This document shows, piece after piece, positions 1 to 10,586 of a stretch of 64,000 nucleotides of DNA. Numbering within the stretch: position 1 is the stretch's first letter; every line of letters begins with the position of its first letter. The translations under genes were made by a program, and so were the position numbers. Origin of the DNA: Halisarca cf. caerulea (Eukaryota > Porifera > Demospongiae > Chondrillida > Halisarcidae). Where the stretch lies: assembly GCA_963170055.1 (NCBI GenBank), contig CAUJGJ010000444.1, positions 4,966,618-5,030,617 on the forward strand, given 5' to 3'. The notes below the pieces were generated by a model. The model had not been told where the DNA came from. It was given only the letters and a program-made list of their open reading frames with translations, and ran no database searches.

Positions 1-83
1 GCAAATATCTTAAAAACTAACTGAGTAACTTTCATTTAAAGCAAATTTCAGCTTAAACAACTATTCCAATGTCTCTTTAAAAT

Positions 84-90
84 GTTAACG
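84..90. other. Single-CpG site of the monomer, two alleles (GTTAACG / GTTAGCG)
   Basis: The majority unit has one CpG, at 89-90. Two alleles alternate through the whole array, GTTAACGTT and GTTAGCGTT, and both keep the CpG. Losses are rare: AACATT near 42,178, 45,101 and 48,558, and AAAGTT near 7,677. Extra CpGs appear only in local variants, such as GACCGAG in the 48-56 kb HOR, TTCCGC at 18,175 and 21,640, TGCGAAAG near 40,088 and TTCGAA near 31,654. The A allele also forms the palindromes GTTAAC and AACGTT. A conserved, regularly spaced CpG could be a methylation register if the host methylates DNA; that is inference. Confidence 0.6.
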
Positions 91-101
91 TTGCTAATTT
101 T

Positions 102-124
102 AATTTTATCATAAGAATAAAATT
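102..124. other. AT-only inverted repeat found in each monomer (first copy)
   Basis: Left arm AATTTTAT (102-109), loop CATAAGA (110-116) and right arm ATAAAATT (117-124) form a perfect 8-bp inverted repeat with a 7-base loop. It recurs every unit. Most variant sites lie outside the arms, and the commoner changes hit the loop (CATATGA in the 6.4-45.8 kb cassette, CATAACA in the 48-56 kb HOR). Arm-breaking copies are few among those I read, for example near 2,380, 3,173, 4,770, 19,960, 32,107, 45,131 and 58,812. The stem has no G or C and there is no downstream context for a terminator. It could be a protein-binding dyad or a cruciform-prone site; no function is shown. Confidence 0.75.
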
Positions 125-399
125 GCCAAAGTTGCAAATATCTTAAAAACTAACTGAGTAACTTTCATTTAAAGCAAATTTCAGCTTACACAATTATTCC
201 AATGTCTCTTTAAACTGTTAACGTTGCTGAATTTAATTTTATCATAAGAATAAAATTGCCTAAAGTTACAAATATCTTAAAAACTGACTGAGTAACTTTC
301 ATTTAAAGCAAATTTCAGCTTAAACAACTATTCCAATGTCTCTTTAAAATGTTAACGTTGCTAAATTTAATTTTATCATAAGAATAAAATTGCCAAAGT

Positions 400-1058
400 T
401 ACAAATATCTTAAAAACTGACTGAGTAACTTTCATTTAAAGCAAATTTCAGCTTAAACAACTATTCCAATGTCTCTTTAAAATGTTAGCGTTGCTAAATT
501 AAATTTTATCATAAGAATAAAATTGCCTAAAGTTACAAATATCTTAAAAACTGACTGAGTAACTTTCATTTAAAGCAAATTTCAGCTTAAACAACTATTC
601 CAATGTCTCTTTAAAATGTTAACGTTGCTAATTTTAATTTTATCATAAGAATAAAATTGGCAAAGTTGCAAATATCTTCAAAAACTGACTGAGTAACTTT
701 CATTTAAAGCAAATTTCAGCTTAAACAACTATTCCAATGTCTCTTTAAAATGTTAACGTTGCTAAATTTAATTTTATCATAAGAGTAAAATTGCCAAAGT
801 TGCAAATATCTTAAAAACTGACTGAGTAACTTTCATTTAAAGCAAATTTCAGCTTAAACAACTATTCCAATGTCTCTTTAAAATGTTAACGTTGCTAAAT
901 TTAATTTTATCATAAGAATAAAATTGCTAAAGTTGCAAATATCTTAAAAACTAACTGAGTAACTTTCATTTAAAGCAAATTTCAGCTTAAACAACTATTC
1001 CAATGTCTCTTTAAAATGTTAACGTTGCTAATTTTAATTTTATCATAAGAATAAAATT
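400..1058. repeat. Five-monomer block, copy A of a pair about 2,532 bp apart
   Basis: The unit order here (AGCG with GCCT; CTAATTTT with GGC; CTTCAAAA insertion with GAGTAAAATT; GCT; A-type unit) is repeated at about 2,932-3,590. The GAGTAAAATT marker lies at 785 and 3,317, an offset of 2,532 bp (19 units). Similarity ends near 1,059/3,591, where junction GCC faces GGC. At least one substitution separates the copies (CAACT against CAAGT). This indicates a segmental copy within the array. Confidence 0.65.
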
Positions 1059-2931
1059 GCCAAAGTTGCAAATATCTTAAAAACTAACTGAGTAACTTTC
1101 ATTTAAAGCAAATTTCAGCTTACACAATTATTCCAATGTCTCTTTAAACTGTTAACGTTGCTGAATTTAATTTTATCATAAGAATAAAATTGCCTAAAGT
1201 TACAAATATCTTAAAAACTAACTGAGTAACTTTCATTTAAAGCAAATTTCAGCTTAAACAACTATTCCAATGTCTCTTTAAAATGTTAACGTTGCTAAAT
1301 TTAATTTTATCATAAGAATAAAATTGGCAAAGTTGCAAATATCTTCAAAAACTGACTGAGTAACTTTCATTTAAAGCAAATTTCAGCTTAAACAACTATT
1401 CCAATGTCTCTTTAAAATGTTAACGTTGCTAAATTTAATTTTATCATAAGAGTAGAATTGCCAAAGTTGCAAATATCTTAAAAACTGACTGAGTAACTTT
1501 CATTTAAAGCAAATTTCAGCTTAAACAACTATTCCAATGTCTCTTTAAAATGTTAACGTTGCTAAATTTAATTTTATCATAAGAATAAAATTGCTAAAGT
1601 TGCAAATATCTTAAAAACTAACTGAGTAACTTTCATTTAAAGCAAATTTCAGCTTAAACAACTATTCCAATGTCTCTTTAAAATGTTAACGTTGCTAATT
1701 TTAATTTTATCATAAGAATAAAATTGCCAAAGTTGCAAATATCTTAAAAACTAACTGAGTAACTTTCATTTAAAGCAAATTTCAGCTTACACAATTATTC
1801 CAATGTCTCTTTAAACTGTTAACGTTGCTGAATTTAATTTTATCATAAGAATAAAATTGCCTAAAGTTACAAATATCTTAAAAACTGACTGAGTAACTTT
1901 CATTTAAAGCAAATTTCAGCTTAAACAACTATTCCAATGTCTCTTTAAAATGTTAACGTTGCTAAATTTAATTTTATCATAAGAATAAAATTGCCAAAGT
2001 TGCAAATATCTTAAAAACTGACTGAGTAACTTTCATTTAAAGCATATTTCAGCTTAAACAACTATTCCAATGTCTCTTTAAAATGTTAACGTTGCTAAAT
2101 TTAATTTTATCATAAGAATAAAATTGCCAAAGTTGCAAATATCTTAAAAACTGACTGAGTAACTTTCATTTAAAGCAAATTTCAGCTTAAACAACTATTC
2201 CAATGTCTCTTTAAAATGTTAACGTTGCTAAATTTAATTTTATCATAAGAATAAAATTGCTAAAGTTGCAAATATCTTAAAAACTAACTGAGTAACTTTC
2301 ATTTAAAGCAAATTTCAGCTTAAACAACTATTCCAATGTCTCTTTAAAATGTTAACGTTGCTAATTTTAATTTTATCATAAGATAAAATTACCAAAGTTG
2401 CAAATATCTTAAAAACTGACTGAGTAACTTTCATTTAAAGCAAATTTCAGCTTAAACAACTATTCCAATGTCTCTTTAAAATGTTAACGTTGCTAAATTT
2501 AATTTTATCATAAGAATAAAATTGCCAAAGTTGCAAATATCTTAAAAACTGACTGAGTAACTTTCATTTAAAGCAAATTTCAGCTTAAACAACTATTCCA
2601 ATGTCTCTTTAAAATGTTAACGTTGCTAAATTTAATTTTATCATAAGAATAAAATTGCTAAAGTTGCAAATATCTTAAAAACTAACTGAGTAACTTTCAT
2701 TTAAAGCAAATTTCAGCTTAAACAACTATTCCAATGTCTCTTTAAAATGTTAACGTTGCTAATTTTAATTTTATCATAAGAATAAAATTACCAAAGTTGC
2801 AAATATCTTAAAAACTAACTGAGTAACTTTCATTTAAAGCAAATTTCAGCTTAAACAATTATTCCAATGTCTCTTTAAAATGTTAACGTTGCTAAATTTT
2901 GATTTTATCATAAGAATAAAATAGCCAAAGT

Positions 2932-3590
2932 TACAAATATCTTAAAAACTGACTGAGTAACTTTCATTTAAAGCAAATTTCAGCTTAAACAAGTATTCCA
3001 ATGTCTCTTTAAAATGTTAGCGTTGCTAAATTTAATTTTATCATAAGAATAAAATTGCCTAAAGTTACAAATATCTTAAAAACTGACTGAGTAACTTTCA
3101 TTTAAAGCAAATTTCAGCTTAAACAACTATTCCAATGTCTCTTTAAAATGTTAACGTTGCTAATTTTAATTTTGTCATAAGAATAAAATTGGCAAAGTTG
3201 CAAATATCTTCAAAAACTGACTGAGTAACTTTCATTTAAAGCAAATTTCAGCTTAAACAACTATTCCAATGTCTCTTTAAAATGTTAACGTTGCTAAATT
3301 TAATTTTATCATAAGAGTAAAATTGCCAAAGTTGCAAATATCTTAAAAACTGACTGAGTAACTTTCATTTAAAGCAAATTTCAGCTTAAACAACTATTCC
3401 AATGTCTCTTTAAAATGTTAACGTTGCTAAATTTAATTTTATCATAAGAATAAAATTGCTAAAGTTGCAAATATCTTAAAAACTAACTGAGTAACTTTCA
3501 TTTAAAGCAAATTTCAGCTTAAACAACTATTCCAATGTCTCTTTAAAATGTTAACGTTGCTAATTTTAATTTTATCATAAGAATAAAATT
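2932..3590. repeat. Five-monomer block, copy B of the 400-1,058 pair
   Basis: Partner of 400-1,058 at 2,532 bp. It carries the same order of AGCG, GCCT, GGC, CTTCAAAA, GAGTAAAATT and GCT units, plus private changes such as CAAGTATTCC near 2,992 and TTTTGTC near 3,173. Confidence 0.65.
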
Positions 3591-5439
3591 GGCAAAGTTG
3601 CAAATATCTTAAAAACTGACTGAGTAACTTTCATTTAAAGCAAATTTCAGCTTAAACAACTATTCCAATGTCTCTTTGAAATGTTAACGTTGCTAAATTT
3701 AATTTTATCATAAGAATAAAATTGCCAAAGTTGCAAATATCTTAAAAACTGACTGAGTAACTTTCATTTAAAGCAAATTTCAGCTTAAACAACTATTCCA
3801 ATGTCTCTTTAAAATGTTAACGTTGCTAAATTTAATTTTATCATAAGAATAAAATTGCCAAAGTTGCAAATATCTTAAAAACTGACTGAGTAACTTTCAT
3901 TTAAAGCAAATTTCAGCATAAACAACTATTCCAATGTCTCTTTAAAATGTTAACGTTGCTAAATTTAATTTTATCATAAGAATAAAATTGCTAAAGTTGC
4001 AAATATCTTAAAAACTAACTGAGTAACTTTCATTTAAAGCAAATGTCAGCTTAAACAACTATTCCAATGTCTCTTTAAAATGTTAACGTTGCTAATTTTA
4101 ATTTTATCATAAGAATAAAATTACCAAAGTTGCAAATATCTTAAAAACTGACTGAGTAACTTTCATTTAAAGCAAATTTCAGCTTAAACAACTATTCCAA
4201 TGTCTCTTTAAAATGTTAACGTTGCTAAATTTAATTTTATCATAAGAATAAAATTGCCAAAGTTGCAAATATCTTAAAAACTGACTGAGTAACTTTCATT
4301 TAAAGCAAATTTCAGCTTAAACAACTATTCCAATGTCTCTTTAAAATGTTAACGTTGCTAAATTTAATTTTATCATAAGAATAAAATTGCTAAAGTTGCA
4401 AATATCTTAAAAACTAACTGAGTAACTTTCATTTAAAGCAAATTTTAGCTTAAACAACTATTCCAATGTCTCTTTAAAATGTTAACGTTGCTAATTTTAA
4501 TTTTATCATAAGAATAAAATTAACAAAGTTGCAAATATCTTAAAAACTAACTGAGTAACTTTCATTTAAAGCAAATTTCAGCTTAAACAATTATTCCAAT
4601 GTCTCTTTAAAATGTTAACGTTGCTAAATTAAATTTTATCATAAGAATAAAATTGCTAAAGTTGCAAATATCTTAAAACCTAACTGAGTAACTTTCATTT
4701 AAAGCAAATTTCAGCTTAAACAACTATTCCAATGTTTCTTTAAAATGTTAGCGTTGCTAAATTTAATTTTATTATAAGAATAAAATTGCCTAAAGTTACA
4801 AATATCTTCAAAAACTGACTGAGTAACTTTCATTTAAAGCAAATTTCAGCTTAAACAACTATTCCAATGTCTCTTTAAAATGTTAACGTTGCTAAATTTA
4901 ATTTTATCATAAGAATAAAATTGCCAAAGTTGCAAATATCTTAAAAACTGACTGAGTAACTTTCATTTAAAGCAAATTTTAGCTTAAACAACTATTCCAA
5001 TGTCTCTTTAAAATGTTAACGTTGCTAAATTTAATTTTATCATAAGAATAAAATTGCTAAAGTTGCAAATATCTTAAAAACTAACTGAGTAACTTTCATT
5101 TAAAGCAAATTTCAGCTTAAACAACTATTCCAATGTCTCTTTAAAATGTTAACGTTGCTAAATTTAATTTTATCATAAGAATAAAATTACCTAAAGTTAC
5201 AAATATCTTAAAAACTGACTGAGTAACTTTCATTTAAAGCAAATTTCAGCTTAAACAACTATTCCAATGTCTCTTTAAAATGTTAACGTTGCTAATTTTA
5301 ATTTTATCATAAGAATAAAATTACCAAAGTTGCAAATATCTTAAAAACTAACTGAGTAACTTTCATTTAAAGCCAATTTCAGCTTAAACAATTATTCCAA
5401 TGTCTCTTTAAAATGTTAACGTTGCTAAATTTAATTTTA

Positions 5440-6800
5440 TCATAAGAATAAAATTGGCAAAGTTGCAAATATCTTAAAAACTGAGTAACTTTCATTTAAA
5501 GCAAATTTCAGCTTAAACAATTATTCCAATGTCTCTTTAAAATGTTAACGTTGCTAAATTTAATTTTATCATAAGAATAAAATTGCCAAAGTTGCAAATA
5601 TCTTAAAAACTGACTGAGTAACTTTCATTTAAAGCAAATTTCAGCTTAAACAAGTATTCCAATGTCTCTTTAAAATGTTAACGTTGCTAATTTTAATTTT
5701 ATCATAAGAATAAAATTGGCAAAGTTGCAAATATCTTCAAAAACTGACTGAGTAACTTTCATTTAAAGCAAATTTCAGCTTAAACAATTATTCCAATGTC
5801 TCTTTAAAATGTTAACGTTGCTAAAGTTAATTTTATCATAAGAATAAAATTGGCAAAGTTGCAAATATCTTAAAAACTGACTGAGTAACTTTCATTTAAA
5901 GCAAATTTCAGCTTAAACAACTATTCCAATGTCTCTTTAAAATGTTAACGTTGCTAATTTTAATTTTATCATAAGAATAAAATTGGCAAAGTTGCAAATA
6001 TCTTAAAAACTAACTGAGTAACTTTCATTTAAAGCAAATTTCAGCTTAAACAATTATTCCAATGTCTCTTTAAAATGTTAACGTTGCTAAATTCAATTTT
6101 ATCATAAGAATAAAATTGGCAAAGTTGCAAATATCTTAAAAACTGACTGAGTAACTTTCATTTAAAGCAAATTTCAGCTTAAACAACTATTCCAATGTCT
6201 CTTTAAAATGTTAGCGTTGCTAAATTTAATTTTATCATAAGAATAAAATTGCCTAAAGTTACAAATATCTTAAAAACTGACTGAGTAACTTTCATTTAAA
6301 GCAAATTTCAGCTTAAACAACTATTCCAATGTCTCTTTAAAATGTTAACGTTGCTAATTTTAATTTTATCATAAGAATAAAATTGCCAAAAATGCAAATA
6401 TCTTAAAAACTGACTGAGTAACTTTTATTAAAGCAAATTTCAGCTTAAACAACTATTCCAATGTCTCTTTAAACTGTTAACGTTGCTAAATTTAATTTTA
6501 TCATATGAATAAAATTGCCAAAGTTGCATTTATCTTAAAAACTGACTGAGTAACTTTCATTTAAAGCAAATTTCAGCTTAAAGAACTATTCCAATGTCTC
6601 TTTAAAATGTTAACGTTGCTAATTTTAATTTTATCATAAGAATAAAATTGCTAAAGTTGCAAATATCTTAAAAACTGAGTAACTTTCATTTAAAGCAAAT
6701 TTCAGCTTAAACAATTATTCCAATGTCTCTTTAAAATGTTAACGTTGCTAAATTTAATTTTATCATAAGAATAAAATTGGCAAAGTTGCAAATATCTTAA
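5440..6800. repeat. Pair of monomers with a shared 4-bp deletion
   Basis: Near 5,471-5,490 and 6,664-6,683 the sequence reads CTTAAAAACTGAGTAAC, lacking four bases of the usual ACTAACTGAG or ACTGACTGAG. The two are 1,193 bp apart, which is nine units less four bases. The deletion removes one of two direct CTGA/CTAA copies, so slippage is a simple origin; the shared form suggests one event copied afterwards. Neighbouring units are alike (CAATT, CTAAATTT, GGC). Confidence 0.6.
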
Positions 6801-8454
6801 AAACTAACTGAGTAACTTTCATTTAAAGCAAATTTCAGCTTAAACAATTATTCCAATGTCTCTTTAAAATGTTAACGTTGCTAAATTTAATTTTATCATA
6901 AGAATAAAATTGGCAAAGTTGCAAATATCTTAAAAAATAACTGAGTAACTTTCATTTAAAGCAAATTTCAGCTTAAACAATTATTCCAATGTCTCTTTAA
7001 AATGTTAACGTCTCAAAATTTAATTTTATCATAAGAATAAAATTGCCAAAGTTGCAAATATCTTAAAAACTGACTGAGTAACTTTCATTTAAAGCAAATT
7101 TCAGCTTAAACAACTATTCCAATGTCTCTTTAAAATGTTAGCGTTGCTAAATTTAATTTTATCATAAGAATAAAATTGCCTAAAGTTACAAATATCTTAA
7201 AAACTGACTGAGTAACTTTCATTTAAAGCAAATTTCAGCTTAAACAACTATTCCAATGTCTCTTTAAAATGTTAACGTTGCTAATTTTAATTTTATCATA
7301 AGAATAAAATTGGCAAAGTTGCAAATATCTTAAAAACTAACTGAGTAACTTTCATTTAAAGCAAATTTCAGCTTAAACAACTATTCCAATGTCTCTTTAA
7401 AATGTTAGCGTTGCTAAATTTAATTTTATCATAAGAATAAAATTGCCTAAAGTTACAAATATCTTAAAAACTGACTGAGTAACTTTCATTTAAAGCAAAT
7501 TTCAGCTTAAACAACTATTCCAATGTCTCTTTAAAATGTTAACGTTGCTAATTTTAATTTTATCATAAGAATAAAATTGGCAAAGTTGCAAATATCTTCA
7601 AAAACTGACTGAGTAACTTTCATTTAAAGCAAATTTCAGCTTAAACAACTATTCCAATGTCTCTTTAAAATGTTAAAGTTGCTAATTTTAATTTTATCAT
7701 AAGAATAAAATTGCCTAAAGTTACAAATATCTTAAAAACTGACTGAGTAACTTTCATTTAAAGCAAATTTCAGCTTAAACAACTATTCCAATGTCTCTTT
7801 AAAATGTTAACGTTGCTAAATTTAATTTTATCATAAGAATAAAATTGGCAAAGTTGCAAATATCTTAAAAACTGACTGAGTAACTTTCATTTAAAGCAAA
7901 TTTCAGCTTAAACAACTATTCCAATGTCTCTTTAAAATGTTAACGTTGCTAAATTTAATTTTATCATAAGAATAAAATTGCCAAAGTTGCAAATATCTTA
8001 AAAACTGACTGAGTAACTTTTATTAAAGCAAATTTCAGCTTAAACAACTATTCCAATGTCTCTTTAAACTGTTAACGTTGCTAAATTTAATTTTATCATA
8101 TGAATAAAATTGCCAAAGTTGCATTTATCTTAAAAACTGACTAAGTAACTTTCATTTAAAGCAAATTTCAGCTTAAAGAACTATTCCAATGTCTCTTTAA
8201 AATATTAACGTTGCTAAATTTAATTTTATCATAAGAATAAAATTACCAAAGTTGCAAATATCTTAAAAACTGACTGAGTAACTTTCATTTAAAGCAAATT
8301 TCAGCTTAAACAACTATTCCAATGTCTCTTTAAAATGTTAACGTTTCTAAATTTAATTTTATCATAAGAATAAAATTGCTAAAGCTGCAAATATCTTAAA
8401 AACTAACTGAGTAACTTTCATTTAAAGCAAATTTCAGCTTAAACAACTATTCCA

Positions 8455-9520
8455 ATGTCTCTTTAAAATGTTAGCGTTGCTAAATTTAATTTTATCATAA
8501 GAATAAAATTGCTAAAGCTGCAAATATCTTAAAAACTGACTGAGTAACTTTCATTTAAAGCAAATTTCAGCTTAAACAACTATTCCAATGTCTCTTTAAA
8601 ATGTTAGCGTTGCTAAATTTAATTTTATCATAAGAATAAAATTGCCTAAAGTTACAAATATCTTAAAAACTGACTGAGTAACTTTCATTTAAAGCAAATT
8701 TCAACTTAAACAACTATTCCAATGTCTCTTTAAAATGTTAACGTTGCTAATTTTAATTTTATCATAAGAATAAAATTACCAAAGTTGCAAATATCTTAAA
8801 AACTAACTGAGTAACTTTCATTTAAAGCAAATTTCAGCTTAAACAATTATTCCAATGTCTCTTTAAAATGTTAACGTTGCTAAATTAAATTTTATCATAA
8901 GAATAAAATTGCTAAAGTTGCAAATATCTTAAAAACTAACTGAGTAACTTTCATTTAAAGCAAATTTCAGCTTAAACAACTATTCCAATGTCTCTTTAAA
9001 ATGTTAACGTTGCTAATTTTAATTTTATCATAAGAATAAAATTACCAAAGTTGCAAATATCTTAAAAACTAACTGAGTAACTTTCATTTAAAGCAAATTT
9101 CAGCTTAAACAATTATTCCAATGTCTCTTTAAAATGTTAACGTTGCTAAATTTAATTTTATCATAAGAATAAAATTGCCAAAGTTGCAAATATCTTAAAA
9201 ACTGACTGAGTAACTTTCATTTAAAGCAAATTTCAGCTTAAAATACTATTCCAATGTCTCTTTAAAATGTTAGCGTTGCTAAATTTAATTTTATCATAAG
9301 AATAAAATTGCCTAAAGTTACAAATATCTTAAAAACTGACTGAGTAACTTTCATTTAAAGCAAATTTCAGCTTAAACAACTATTCCAATTTCTCTTTAAA
9401 ATGTTAACGTTGCTAATTTTAATTTTATCATAAGAATAAAATTACCAAAGTTGCAAATATCTTAAAAACTAACTGAGTAACTTTCATTTAAAGCAAATTT
9501 AAGGTTAAACAATTATTCCA
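8455..9520. repeat. 1,066-bp (8-monomer) tandem duplication, copy 1
   Basis: The rare AAAGCTGC junction (C at 8,518 and 9,584), TTTCAACTTAAA (8,704 and 9,770) and AAATACT (9,244 and 10,310) all recur at exactly 1,066 bp, so this block and 9,521-10,586 are adjacent copies of an 8-unit segment. The left limit is where CAACT with CAGC at 8,430-8,450 faces AATT with AAGG at about 9,500-9,512. Confidence 0.75.
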
Positions 9521-10586
9521 ATGTCTCTTTAAAATGTTAGCGTTGCTAAATTTAATTTTATCATAAGAATAAAATTGCTAAAGCTGCAAATATCTTAAAA
9601 ACTGACTGAGTAACTTTCATTTAAAGCAAATTTCAGCTTAAACAACTATTCCAATGTCTCTTTAAAATGTTAGCGTTGCTAAATTTAATTTTATCATAAG
9701 AATAAAATTGCCTAAAGTTACAAATATCTTAAAAACTGACTGAGTAACTTTCATTTAAAGCAAATTTCAACTTAAACAACTATTCCAATGTCTCTTTAAA
9801 ATGTTAACGTTGCTAATTTTAATTTTATCATAAGAATAAAATTACCAAAGTTGCAAATATCTTAAAAACTAACTGAGTAACTTTCATTTAAAGCAAATTT
9901 CAGCTTAAACAATTATTCCAATGTCTCTTTAAAATGTTAACGTTGCTAAATTAAATTTTATCATAAGAATAAAATTGCTAAAGTTGCAAATATCTTAAAA
10001 ACTAACTGAGTAACTTTCATTTAAAGCAAATTTCAGCTTAAACAACTATTCCAATGTCTCTTTAAAATGTTAACGTTGCTAATTTTAATTTTATCATAAG
10101 AATAAAATTACCAAAGTTGCAAATATCTTAAAAACTAACTGAGTAACTTTCATTTAAAGCAAATTTCAGCTTAAACAATTATTCCAATGTCTCTTTAAAA
10201 TGTTAACGTTGCTAAATTTAATTTTATCATAAGAATAAAATTGCCAAAGTTGCAAATATCTTAAAAACTGACTGAGTAACTTTCATTTAAAGCAAATTTC
10301 AGCTTAAAATACTATTCCAATGTCTCTTTAAAATGTTAGCGTTGCTAAATTTAATTTTATCATAAGAATAAAATTGCCTAAAGTTACAAATATCTTAAAA
10401 ACTGACTGAGTAACTTTCATTTAAAGCAAATTTCAGCTTAAACAACTATTCCAATTTCTCTTTAAAATGTTAACGTTGCTAATTTTAATTTTATCATAAG
10501 AATAAAATTACCAAAGTTGCAAATATCTTAAAAACTAACTGAGTAACTTTCATTTAAAGCAAATTTCAGCTTAAACAATTATTCCA
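9521..10586. repeat. 1,066-bp (8-monomer) tandem duplication, copy 2
   Basis: Second adjacent copy of 8,455-9,520. Marker variants match in order at an offset of 1,066 bp. Homology fades near 10,600, where AACG replaces AGCG and the shorter 4-unit HOR takes over. Confidence 0.75.

Larger units (their letters stand above)
1..133. repeat. Representative 133-bp monomer
   Basis: First complete unit, used here as the coordinate frame (phase is arbitrary). Landmarks: GCAAATATC at 1-9; ACTAACTGAG or ACTGACTGAG at 16-25; CATTTAAAGC at 33-42; a second GCAAAT at 41-46 followed by TTCAGCTTAAA; ATTCCAATGTC near 63-73; TTTAAAATG at 76-84; GTTAACG at 84-90 holding the only CpG; an AT inverted repeat at 102-124; junction GCCAAAGTT at 125-133. 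Variation is concentrated at base 1 (G/A), 12-20, 57-59 (CAACT, CAATT, GAACT, AATACT), 88 (A/G), 96-100 (ATTTT, AATTT, AATAT) and 125-128 (GCC, GCCT, GGC, GCT, ACC). The blocks near 26-56 and 102-124 vary least. Confidence 0.95.
1..8454. repeat. Domain 1: mixed monomer variants with dispersed block re-use
   Basis: About 63 units of mixed type. Junctions GCC, GCCT, GGC, GCT and ACC all occur, as do the CTTCAAAAAC insertion (first near 676) and the GAGTAAAATT variant near 785, 1,453 and 3,317. A rare TTACACAATT unit is seen at 189, 1,123 and 1,790, spaced 934 and 667 bp (7 and 5 units). Two CATATG cassettes begin at 6,394 and 7,989. Irregular units include 4-bp deletions near 5,480 and 6,672 and clustered changes near 7,011. 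No short HOR runs through the whole domain. I see nothing in it but satellite. Confidence 0.8.

Noticed and set aside
84..100. CENP-B box or a related 17-bp motif
   Set aside because: The only CpG context is AACGTTGCT or AGCGTTGCT. The TTCG and CGGG cores of the mammalian box are absent from all variants read.
102..124. Rho-independent terminator
   Set aside because: The stem is 8 A/T pairs with no G-C, it repeats every 133 bp, and no gene lies upstream.
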